Positions 1-8,540 of a stretch of 64,000 nucleotides of DNA are shown in pieces. A model generated the notes under the pieces. The model worked only from the letters and a program-made list of their open reading frames with translations, searched no databases and was not told where the DNA came from. A program made the translations under genes and the position numbers. Source of the DNA: Endozoicomonas sp. NE40 (GTDB lineage Bacteria; Pseudomonadota; Gammaproteobacteria; Pseudomonadales; Endozoicomonadaceae); NCBI RefSeq assembly GCF_040549045.1, contig NZ_JBEWTB010000002.1:5001072-5065071 (forward strand), given 5' to 3'. The number at the start of each line of letters is the position of its first letter. Positions within the stretch are counted from its first letter, which is position 1.

Positions 1-5
1 CTGTA

Positions 6-1118
6 TTACAGTTGATGATCCATTGTCAGCGCCTTCAGCCGGCGTGCTTCTACATGATAGTACTGGCTGGTTGTATTAATGCTATCGTGACCGGCGAAAA
101 TAGCCAGATCCTCAATGTCCATTTTCCGGGCCAGATGTGTTAACGCCGTATGTCGCAGAGAGTGAAACGGCATTTCCTGAAGCCGGTACTGTAGATTGAT
201 GTCATCAGTCTGTTCGGCACAAAACTGCATAAAACCCTGCCACCAGAAACGCAGCCCTCTTGACGTCAGTCCTGAAACAACACCTGCGCTTTTCCGGCGT
301 CTTGGAGCCAGGGGCAGGGCGTCTCCTGTAATGCCTGTGTATCCGTAAAAACTGCGATAGTCTTTTATGGTTTCATGCAGTTGCGGATTGACGGGCAGGT
401 TGCGACGTTTTCTGCCTTTGCCCAATACGCTGAGATAATAGCCGCCTTCATTATCCGGATGAATGTCATCGCAGGTCTGTCCTGTCAGTTCCGACTCCCG
501 CAAGGCTAATGCATAGGTCATCCTGATCATGAAATTGGTGCGTACTGATTCCATGATTTCTTTATGGGTAGAGCAGGGCATGGAACCCAGACACTGTCGC
601 ACATGTTGCCATTCAGGCTCGTGAAAATAGCGAATGACCTTGCTGCCACGGGCCGTTTTTTCTCCTGACCGAACCAGTGAGGCTGCCGGGTTACCCATGG
701 TGTAGCGGTTGCGTTCAAGAAAACCAAAGAAGGCGGACAGCACATCAATCACCTGGTCAGTGCTTTTCCCGGGTTTGATCGAGGATTTGAACAGTACCTT
801 GTCAGGCTTTCCCGGCAGGACACCGGGTTCCAGCCAGAGAGGAGGCAGATTCTGAATAAAATGCAGATAAGTCTGCAAATGCTTCAGACGAACCGCAGCG
901 TAGTCAATAGCCTGCTCCTGATAGATAAAAGCGGTAAAGCGAATGATCTCCCGCTCGTAGCGCCTGCGGGTTTCCTGCGAACGGGAACCGGATTTATTCA
1001 GAAACAGGGTCAGGGCTTCGCTGTCATTGCTTGCGCCCATCAGGTTATCCGCACCAGTCACTTCGCTGCGAATGGAGCGCATCAGTGGCAGATGTTCCGG
1101 GTTAATCAATTCAGTCAT
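6..1118 (-). CDS. Tyrosine recombinase/integrase (phage integrase family)
   Basis: Site-specific DNA strand-exchange enzyme of 370 aa. The N-terminal half (about residues 30-150) looks like a SAM-like core-binding domain. The C-terminal catalytic domain shows the expected residues in order: Arg in ALRESEL, a beta-hairpin Lys region in GKGRKRRNLPV, HSLRHT (HxxR), AGHDS (the GH motif), and the nucleophile Tyr in TSQYYH near the C terminus. All active-site positions appear present, so it is probably functional. It lies 36 bases downstream of the KfrA-like gene on the same strand, so the two are probably co-transcribed. Recombinase plus KfrA-type protein suggests plasmid, island or ICE ancestry. 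No attachment-site repeat could be identified, and the element may extend beyond the left edge of the window. Confidence 0.9.
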   Translation of the reverse strand: MTELINPEHLPLMRSIRSEVTGADNLMGASNDSEALTLFLNKSGSRSQETRRRYEREIIRFTAFIYQEQAIDYAAVRLKHLQTYLHFIQNLPPLWLEPGVLPGKPDKVLFKSSIKPGKSTDQVIDVLSAFFGFLERNRYTMGNPAASLVRSGEKTARGSKVIRYFHEPEWQHVRQCLGSMPCSTHKEIMESVRTNFMIRMTYALALRESELTGQTCDDIHPDNEGGYYLSVLGKGRKRRNLPVNPQLHETIKDYRSFYGYTGITGDALPLAPRRRKSAGVVSGLTSRGLRFWWQGFMQFCAEQTDDINLQYRLQEMPFHSLRHTALTHLARKMDIEDLAIFAGHDSINTTSQYYHVEARRLKALTMDHQL

Positions 1119-1154
1119 TATTAACAGTCACACTTTTTTATCGGGCTTGATGAG

Positions 1155-2234
1155 CTATTTATTTTTACTATCCTGAGAGACCTGCTGGCTGAGACTCAGT
1201 TTAAGAGCTTCAGAAAAACCACGCTCTTTCTCCAGCTCTTTTTCCAGCTGATGAAGCCGGGTGGCTATCTGTTCAGACTGCTCAAGTTTTTCCTGCAACT
1301 GTTGTACCTGAAGGTTGGCAGTACTTAATTCTGACTCCAGCCGTTCAGAGCTGACACTGATCTCTTTTAATCGGGTGATGTCGGATAAAACCTCTTCTTC
1401 ATTGCTGTTAATTAACTGGTGAACGCTTTCCAGCAGATGCCGACTGGCTGCAAACTCATTGTTCTGCTGTCTGAGATGGTTACGCTCTTCACAGGCTTCT
1501 AAATGAGCCCGGGACTTTGACTCCAAACGGTACTGGATTTCATTGCGCTCTTTTTCCAGCTTGAACTGATTTTCCTTTTCCTGCTTCAGTTGCAGTTCGA
1601 TGTCAGCGCGCAAGCGCCGTTCATCATCAACCACTTTCATCCAGTGGTTCATCTGGGCATCGTGCTTGGTGTCCAGCTGGCGTTCCAGTGCCTTTAAAGC
1701 ATCAGCATGATCCTTTTTTGCCTGTTCGATCTGTTCTGCCAGAGCTTCTGACTTGTGAGCCTCGTTGTTGAACTTCTCTGTCAGTGCGATCTGTTGCTTT
1801 TCCAACGATGTGTTTGCTGCCTGAAGCTCTGCAATTCTTTCCTGCAGTTTCTTGCTCTCATCAGTCAAATGCTCCTTCTGCTCTTTGAAGTTGAGTCGCT
1901 CTTCCGAGAGCTGGCGGTTCATTTCCTGCAGGTTGTCGATTTCCTGATTGGCTTCTTCCTGAAGGCTTCTCTGTTCTTCAGTCGCATCATGCTTCCACTG
2001 AACCAAGCCCCTCTTTAAGACTCTTACCAGATCAGCAGGCAGTTCTGTATCAACCTCTTTTTCTGAATCATCCAGAAAGCGCCATTCGTTGTAATAAGGC
2101 AACACGGTCTGTTTGCCCATCTGCGCGAGTCTGGCGACTTTATCGGCATTAATGCGCTCACCACTTTGCTTCAGGTCGTCCAGAACCCGGAAAACCAGTT
2201 CACGACGCTGCAAATCCTTATTTGTCTCTGACAT
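1155..2234 (-). CDS. KfrA-like DNA-binding coiled-coil protein
   Basis: 359 aa. Residues about 1-60 resemble the KfrA N-terminal DNA-binding domain (helix-turn-helix region around INADKVARLAQMGKQTVLPY). Residues about 85-350 are an almost uninterrupted charged coiled coil rich in Glu, Gln, Lys and Leu. KfrA proteins of plasmids such as RK2 are autorepressors with a long alpha-helical tail that can form multimers and support partition. The gene precedes the recombinase in an apparent operon. Its 5' flank holds a striking set of palindromes, the expected arrangement for an autoregulated KfrA-type gene. The family assignment rests on domain architecture; a role in recombination or DNA segregation here is inference. 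Confidence 0.75.
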   Translation of the reverse strand: MSETNKDLQRRELVFRVLDDLKQSGERINADKVARLAQMGKQTVLPYYNEWRFLDDSEKEVDTELPADLVRVLKRGLVQWKHDATEEQRSLQEEANQEIDNLQEMNRQLSEERLNFKEQKEHLTDESKKLQERIAELQAANTSLEKQQIALTEKFNNEAHKSEALAEQIEQAKKDHADALKALERQLDTKHDAQMNHWMKVVDDERRLRADIELQLKQEKENQFKLEKERNEIQYRLESKSRAHLEACEERNHLRQQNNEFAASRHLLESVHQLINSNEEEVLSDITRLKEISVSSERLESELSTANLQVQQLQEKLEQSEQIATRLHQLEKELEKERGFSEALKLSLSQQVSQDSKNK

Positions 2235-2267
2235 GACAATATCTCAACCGTAAATTCAATAAAACCA

Positions 2268-2353
2268 ACTATTAATACCAGTATTATAATACTGGTATTA
2301 ATAGTATCAAGAATTATTTATTAATACCGGTAACTGAACTTACCGGTAGTATT
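2268..2353. promoter_or_regulatory. Operator cluster upstream of kfrA-like gene
   Basis: Positions 2268-2305 form a perfect 38-bp palindrome with half-site ATTAATACCAGTATTA and no central spacer. Two self-palindromic TACCGGTA boxes follow at 2325-2332 and 2341-2348; the first has 5' flank TTAA and the second 3' flank GTATT, so these two also form an inverted pair. All four half-sites share the core AATACC(A/G)GTA. The cluster sits between the start codons of the divergent kfrA-like and HiPIP genes, so one protein bound there could control both. Autoregulation by the KfrA-like protein is inferred from known KfrA behaviour. Confidence 0.7.
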
Positions 2354-2447
2354 TGACAGTATTCAGTTAATATTGATCGAAGCGGGGTTTTGCTGTGTAA
2401 TAGGCACAAAAACAAACATCTGTTCTAACAGAGAAAGGAGAAAGTGG

Positions 2448-2732
2448 ATGAAACGCAGACAATTCTTGAAGACAGCCGCAGCTGTCAGTTTGATCCCGGT
2501 ATTACCAGCTTCAGCACAGCAGACAGATGTGTCAGAAGACGAGCCGCTGGCAAAATCGCTCAATTATGTGAAGGAAGCCGGGAAAGCCAAAGGACATGCT
2601 AAATATGCAGAAGGGCAGATTTGCGGTAACTGTATGTTTTTCAGACCTGACCAGAACAACGGATGTGCTTTGTTTAGTAACCGCAGAGTAGAAAAAGAAG
2701 GTTGGTGCCTGAGCTGGGTTGCAACGCCGTAA
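2448..2732 (+). CDS. High-potential iron-sulfur protein (HiPIP)
   Basis: Small periplasmic electron carrier of 94 aa, binding one [4Fe-4S](3+/2+) cluster. The ATG chosen follows a good AAAGGAG ribosome binding site and gives a twin-arginine-type leader (KRRQFLK, then a hydrophobic stretch ending in ASAQQ). This fits export of a folded, cofactor-loaded protein. Cluster ligands are visible as Cys59-x2-Cys62, Cys73 and Cys87, the usual HiPIP spacing, with the typical late GWC motif. HiPIPs feed electrons to photosynthetic or respiratory acceptors; no partner redox gene is adjacent, so the donor and acceptor are unknown. It is transcribed away from the KfrA-like gene across the operator cluster. 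Confidence 0.88.
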   Translation: MKRRQFLKTAAAVSLIPVLPASAQQTDVSEDEPLAKSLNYVKEAGKAKGHAKYAEGQICGNCMFFRPDQNNGCALFSNRRVEKEGWCLSWVATP

Positions 2733-2925
2733 AAACAAACAGGAACCTGTCGCTGAAAACGGCGGGACTGGCAAACCTGCAAAAGGCTTATCCCTGGCCT
2801 GGCAGATTAAGACACTAGGTGGGCAGGTGGCAGTAGAACGTTGTTAAGCGATAGGGGCTCAAGCTGGGGATCTGGACTCACCCAATAACCAGCGCTCAGC
2901 ATAACTGAGCCCATGCCTCAAAGTA

Positions 2926-3255
2926 CTACTTCATGGTACGGGACTTGTTTTTGATCTTCTCAACCAGCTTTTTACCTTTAGCTGTCAAAGCCAGCTTAAA
3001 ATAACGACCATCTGCCTCATGCTGGCTTTTCTTGATCAGCCCAAGACCAGGGCGGTCATGTCGACCTTCTCCCAGACGCTTGACGCTTACAGCAATATCG
3101 CTTGGAGTCCCACAGGTCAGCTTTTCTTCATTCACCAGATCGGTAATGGTTTCTCCGGGATTTTCAGAGACAACCAGAAGGATCTGCCACTGGATGATGG
3201 TCAGAGGATATTCCTGAAGAAGCTGAGTGAGTTTGATTAACCCTTTTATTGTCAT
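2926..3255 (-). CDS. MarR-like winged-helix regulator
   Basis: 109 aa, shorter than typical MarR proteins (about 140 aa). The visible features are a helical N terminus, a recognition-helix region around TPSDIAVSVKRLGEGR, and a wing ending in ADGRYFKLALTAKGKKLVEKI. The last resembles the MarR wing with its D-x-R signature followed by LT..G. The N-terminal dimerisation helices look abbreviated. Its target is unknown. A weak hairpin (2894-2910) lies just beyond its stop codon. The transcriptional regulator assignment is fairly secure; the MarR subfamily is likely. Confidence 0.65.
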   Translation of the reverse strand: MTIKGLIKLTQLLQEYPLTIIQWQILLVVSENPGETITDLVNEEKLTCGTPSDIAVSVKRLGEGRHDRPGLGLIKKSQHEADGRYFKLALTAKGKKLVEKIKNKSRTMK

Positions 3256-3943
3256 CTTTCAGTTCTCTTGTCGTTAATTGAAGGGTACTTACTGTGATGG
3301 AGTCGTCGTCTAACCACTGAATTAACAAAAAATGATTCAGCAAAACTTAATGTTTCAATAACAACCCCACAAGAACAAATATTAGACACTTTTAGCCTGT
3401 TTAGGCAAATTTAATAAAAGATTATCGCAATTTACTACTCTGAAAGCTCCAGCCGTTACATTTCGGAACACTTACAAGACGGGGCTTTGCTCAAAAATTA
3501 CTGAGACTTTATTGCTAAATAACCAGAGAGAGGGATCTGCAGGCAATGAAAAAAGGAAGACAGGGTTTATGTAATAAATTAAAAGGCAGCGGGACAACCT
3601 TTCATAATCAAACCATCAAAACCCGCCTTACAGGTCAAATATAAAGCCCGGAAGCAACCATGGTCGCTTATTAATCGTTACAACATTAGCTCTGATTTCC
3701 CGGACTGGAGAAAAGGCGCGACATTGGTTGCACCAAAGTACAATAAACTTTTTGCTGAACAGCAAGGCTGAGTGTCCATCTATCCATTTGCAGCTACACA
3801 AACGACAACAGAAGTGCAGATGAGAGCAACCCATAAGTACGGACGATTCTGATCTTTATTGAATCACAGGTAGCGGACAATTGAGTTAAGGGGCAGCCAC
3901 CTTTAACTTCGCATAATGTATATTATGTTAAAATCAATAACCA
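3256..3943. other. Intergenic stretch with one doubtful Cys-rich ORF
   Basis: AT-rich region between the MarR-like gene and the RND pump. The only ORF of note is 3628-3834 on the minus strand (68 codons). It has two closely spaced Cys pairs (CCRLCSC and WCNQC) that could form a small zinc ribbon, but no ribosome binding site and no family that I recognise. Nothing else is seen. Confidence 0.3.
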
Positions 3944-3983
3944 CGCAAAAGGTTGAGTTTCATTGTATGAAGTAACTCAACCT
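3944..3983 (-). terminator. Rho-independent terminator after RND operon
   Basis: A 10-bp perfect stem (AGGTTGAGTT at 3950-3959 pairs with AACTCAACCT at 3974-3983) has a 14-base loop. Read on the minus strand it is followed by TTTTG. It lies 10 bases past the pump stop codon. Confidence 0.7.
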
Positions 3984-3992
3984 CTTCCTTCT

Positions 3993-6900
3993 TTATAAAG
4001 GGTTTGAAACGTCTTCAATGACCACTGCTCTACGAGATGCCCTGCGATCCTCTAACCTGCCTGCCATGACCAGCAGACACGGTGTAATAAAGAGAGTCAG
4101 CACCGTTGCAAATGACAGTCCGCTGGCAATAGCGACTGAGAGCTGATTCCACATCTGTGTTGATGGCGCGCCAATATCAATTTTATGGGCAAACAGATCA
4201 ATATTGACTGACAGCACCATGGGCAGCAAGCCAAGTACGGTTGTGACGGTAGTCAGGAGAACAGGCCTTAGACGCTGGGCGCCGGTACGCAGCACTGCCT
4301 GGGTGGCGTCCATCCCTCTTGCCCTGAGAGTATTATAGGTATCGATCAGTACAATATTATTGTTGACGATGATACCAGCCAGTGAGATCACACCAATACC
4401 ACTCATCACGATACCAAAGGGCTGTCCGGTAATCAGCAGCCCGATGAAAACCCCACCGGTAGACAGTACGACTGCAGACATGATCAAAAAGGCCTGGTAA
4501 AAACTGTTGAACTGACTGACGAGAATCATTGCCATAACAAACAAAGCCACGGCAAACGCCTTGATCAGGAAGGTCTGACTTTCCTGCTGATCAGCCTGTT
4601 CACCTTTAATTTCAACGGTGACGCCATCCGCTAAACCGCTGGCCTCTATTTCAGCAAACAGTTCCGGCATAATCTTGCCCAGCTGCTCTCCTTCCAGCAG
4701 TTCCCCCCCAATATTGACACTGCGAAGGCCATCAGTGTGGTTGATATTATCCAGCTGGCTGGCAATGCTGCGTTCAGTAAAGTGACTGATAGGCACCAGC
4801 CCTGACGCCGTCATCAGCCTGAGCCTGTCAATACTCTCCAGATGCCTGTCCTGTTCAGGAAAGCGTATACGAATATCGACTTCATCATTACTGTTATCCG
4901 GACGATAGCTGCCAACCGTCAGCCCGGACGTGACCATCTGGATCATGCTGCCTGTCGTAGAGACATCCGCACCGAACCTTGCTGCCTGAGTGCGGTCAAT
5001 GTTCATCTGCCACTCATAACCGGGCGTTGAACCATTATGTTCGATATTTACGACCTTGGGGTGGTTTCTCAGAATGCGCTCTACGGTTCTCAAACTGTCA
5101 TTAAGATGCGCAAGGTTTTCAGAGAAAATGGTCAAACTTAATGGCACACCTGCAGGCGGCCCGTCTTTTTGCCGGTTAACCAGTATATCCAGTCCGGAAA
5201 AAACAGACAGCCGCTCTTTTATCTGCGCCATGACTTCCGGAGCAGGCCCCCGGTTCTGCCAGTCAACCAGTGTCAGCGACAGTGTGCCTATTGTTCGTTT
5301 ATCACCGGTTCTGGCATAGACAGACTTAATAGCAGGAATATTCACAAGACGCTCTTCTGCCAGCTGAATAATCTCGTGCTTTTCATCAATGGAATAATTA
5401 CTGGAGTTAGCCAGTATACTGACCCGGGCATAGTTGGTTTCTACGTTGGGGAAGAACTCAACACCATTGCCGATTCTGGCAAAAGTCCAGTAAACACCAC
5501 ACACCAGCAGAAAACCGGACAATACTATTTTTCCGGGATGGCTCAGGGCTTTGGTGAGAATCCGGGTATAACGCCCTGACAAGCCAACCATTGTCGTTAA
5601 CTCCCCTGCCTCTGAGGCTTTAACGTTAATGGCTTCTGCCGGCGATAATTTTCTTGGCTTGCCAATCAGCGCACCGATGGTGGGAATAAAGATCAGCGCC
5701 ATCAACAGTGAAGCCGACAGTGTGGCAATCAATGTCAGTGGCAGATACATCATGAATTCCCCCATCATGCCCGGCCAGAACATCAGGGGGAAAAACGCGG
5801 CCAGCGTTGTCGCTGTTGAAGCAGTTATAGGCCACGACATACGCAGCGAAGCCTGTAAATAAGCCTCTTTGCGTGACAGCCCCTCACTCATTTTCCGGTC
5901 GGCAAATTCAGTTACCACAATGGCACCGTCAACCAGCATACCAACGGACATGATCAGGGCAAACAGCACAATCATATTGATGGTCAGACCAAAGATCGCG
6001 ATCATTAAAATGCCGGTCAGAAAGGCTCCGGGAATCGCCAGCCCGACCAGAACCGAACTGCGTAATCCCAATGCCCCAAGAATAACAATCACCACCAGAA
6101 TAACCGCTGACAGTACATTATTCTGCAAATCGAGCAACATTTGTCGTATGTCTTCTGACTGATCCTTGCTGTAGTCCACCTGCAGGTTTTTCGGTGCCTG
6201 TTTCTGCACTTCAGCAACAATAGCTTTGGTGATTTCAATGGTCTGGATGATATTTTCACCCGGCCGCTTTTTGACTTCCAGAGAGACACTCGGCTCGCCG
6301 TTCATGCTGGCGTAACTGCCACCGTCCTTGAATGTACTGCGCACCGTGGCAACGTCCGCAAACGTTATCACCTTATCGCCGTCTGCCTTAACCGGTTGTG
6401 CCAGAATATCGGGCGGGGGTTTTATAGACGGCAGGCACCTTCACAGCAAAACGACCGTTACCATTATCCACATTACCCGCAGCTACCAGTTTGTTATTGC
6501 TGGCCACAAGGTTCACGACATCGGCGGGTACCAGGCCGTAACTTTCCAGTTTTAACGGATCAATAACGACATCAATAACATCTTCACGATCACCACCAAT
6601 GGTGACTTCAAGAATCTCTTTGCGCCCTTCAAGAACATCACGGATTTTTCTGGCAATCCGGATCAGGGCTCTTTCCGGCATATCGCCCGACAGGATGACC
6701 GTGATAACTGGCTCCATGCTGGCAATGGTCACCTGTTTAACCACCGGTTCGTCACTGCCTTCAGGCAGTTTGCTTTTGGCCTGGTTGACCTTATCCCTGA
6801 CATCCGCCATAACTTTGCTGATATCCAGTCCGGCTATAAACTCCACTGTAATGGAGGCATGGGACTGGGAAGCCGTTGAAGTCATTTCTTTAATACCGGC

Positions 6901-7125
6901 AATGCCTCTTAATTCCTTTTCAAGGGGAAGCACCAATAGCCGTTCGGAATCTTCCGGAGAAATCCCTTCATAATGGACGGAGACATACACGACGGGAATG
7001 GGAACATCCGGTGCCGCTTCTTTTGGAATGGTTATATAAGAGAGGGTTCCCAGCGACAATAACAGTACAAACATCATTAATACGGTTCGGCTGCGGGACA
7101 GTATGCCTTTGATGACTCCGTGCAT
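3993..7125 (-). pseudogene. RND efflux transporter, split by a +1 frameshift
   Basis: Inner-membrane proton-driven multidrug/solute pump of the HAE1/AcrB superfamily, about 1040 aa if joined. The N-terminal piece (6388-7125) starts MHGVIKGILSRSRTV, preceded by GGGGAG that overlaps the adaptor stop. It holds TM1 and the start of the porter domain, then stops at ARYSGTTG. The rest (3993 to about 6413) resumes in the other frame as PPPDILAQPVKADGDK and carries TM2-12, including the TM4 relay motif GMLVDGAIVV. The break maps to a run of five G (6415-6419 on the plus strand); four would restore one frame. Everything downstream is intact, so the lesion is recent or a sequencing error. It forms an operon with the adaptor gene. 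No outer-membrane channel gene is adjacent. Confidence 0.85.
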
Positions 7126-7129
7126 GATG

Positions 7130-8278
7130 TTACTCCCCGGCGACCAGGGTCGCATCACTGGCAGCCACTTTCACACGACTGCCCTCTTTTACAAAACCCT
7201 GCCCACGGGTAATGATGCGGACATTGGCAGGAATGCCGCTGAGCCAGAGACTGTTGCTACCGGTTTTTACAATCTCGGCAGGCGTGAACTGCACAATATT
7301 ATTGCGATCTACCCACTTAATGCCCGGCACCCCACTCTCATCAAGGCTCAGTAATGCCGGACTGAGTTCTACCGCCCTGACCTGCCCCATTACCAGGTCG
7401 GCCTCAACACTGAGACCGGCAGGGAGCTTCATATCGGGATTGGCGATAGCCAGTTCGACATTAAATGTACGCGTTGCGTCATTGGCTTTGCGTGAGATGT
7501 AACGGACTGTCGCTGTGGCTGAACGTTTACCCAGCAATCGGATTTCTGCTTTGTCTCCAGCTATCAGGGACTCGATAAGTTCCTGAGTCACATCAACGGA
7601 CACAATCAGCGGGTCCAGATCAAGAATTTCTGCGACGGGGTTGCCACGGTCAATAAAGTCACCCAGCTCAACCATTCGATGATGAAGAATACCCGTGACA
7701 GGTGCCTCAATGCGGGTGTTATCCAGATCTATCTGCAGTCGCTGCAGTCGGGATTCCGCTTCAGCCACTGCCAGTTCCAGTTGGGGCAGCTGGTTGTCGG
7801 CAATCAGGTTTTTCTTTTGCAGAGCCAGGGCTGAGTCCAGATCCAGTCTGGCTTTTTTCACCTGAGCCCTGGCGGACTTCAGTTCAGCCCGGAGGTTTCC
7901 TTCCCGCAGAGTTATCAGAGTCTCCCCAGCCCTGACCATAGCACCCCGTTCAGCCTTTACGCCAACAATGCGTGCAGCCAGTTCGGAACTGACGGTAATA
8001 ATCCGGTCTGGCCCGGTTCGGCCATATAATGCCAAAGTCCTTGGGATCAGTTCCTGGTTAAACGGTCGGGCATTTACCGTGGGCAGGCTATCTTCAGTAA
8101 TAGAAGCTTCAGTAATAGAAGCTTCAGCAGTGGAAGCCTGACTGGAATCCGTGGGTGTCTGGTTCTTATTGGGATCATTAATATTGGTGATATCAGCCGT
8201 CAGCAGATACACCCCTAAAATGATGGCTGTAGAAACCGCTGCCAGCCAGGATTTACCGGGAAGGTTTGTATTGAACAT
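7130..8278 (-). CDS. RND periplasmic adaptor (membrane fusion protein)
   Basis: HlyD/AcrA-type subunit linking the inner-membrane pump to an outer-membrane channel, 382 aa from the start chosen. It has an N-terminal membrane anchor (WLAAVSTAIILGVYLL), a Thr/Ser/Glu-rich spacer, a split lipoyl half (GVKAERGAMVRAGETLITL), a helical hairpin (about 140-200) with ARAQVKKARLDL, the second lipoyl half (TRIEAPVTGILHHRMVELGDFI), then beta-barrel and membrane-proximal domains. The ATG at 8278 places the anchor immediately after the start; upstream starts at 8344 (ATG) and 8356 (TTG) are open but poorly supported. Its stop lies 4 bases from the pump ATG, so the two are translationally linked. Three 15-bp repeats lie in the spacer. 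Confidence 0.88.
   Translation of the reverse strand: MFNTNLPGKSWLAAVSTAIILGVYLLTADITNINDPNKNQTPTDSSQASTAEASITEASITEDSLPTVNARPFNQELIPRTLALYGRTGPDRIITVSSELAARIVGVKAERGAMVRAGETLITLREGNLRAELKSARAQVKKARLDLDSALALQKKNLIADNQLPQLELAVAEAESRLQRLQIDLDNTRIEAPVTGILHHRMVELGDFIDRGNPVAEILDLDPLIVSVDVTQELIESLIAGDKAEIRLLGKRSATATVRYISRKANDATRTFNVELAIANPDMKLPAGLSVEADLVMGQVRAVELSPALLSLDESGVPGIKWVDRNNIVQFTPAEIVKTGSNSLWLSGIPANVRIITRGQGFVKEGSRVKVAASDATLVAGE
8093..8137. repeat. Three tandem 15-bp units inside adaptor gene
   Basis: TTCAGTAATAGAAGC occurs twice exactly, then once as TTCAGCAGTGGAAGC. The unit length is a multiple of three, so copy-number change keeps the frame; it encodes repeated EASIT-like pentapeptides in the spacer after the membrane anchor. 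Confidence 0.75.
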
Positions 8279-8540
8279 GATGTTGATTACAGTCCATGTT
8301 ACTGCGTTTTTGTTATTATCTGCAGGCACACTACCCGACTTCATCCCTTGCGACAAGGTGGGAACCAGCAGTATTTTGATTTTTTGATGTCTAACAGGTT
8401 ATCTGCACTTCAAACGGTTTCGCCAGCACTCTTACAGTTTCTGTACCTGAACGAGGAGACTTATAAACTCTTTACAACTGTTCAGGCTGTTCCGGTTTTG
8501 GTCGAATTTATAAAAAGAGCCACCATCAAGTGACAACACT

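Noticed and set aside
1..2450. Prophage or island boundary next to the recombinase
   Set aside because: No direct-repeat attachment sites, tRNA or phage structural genes are visible; the left flank is outside the window.
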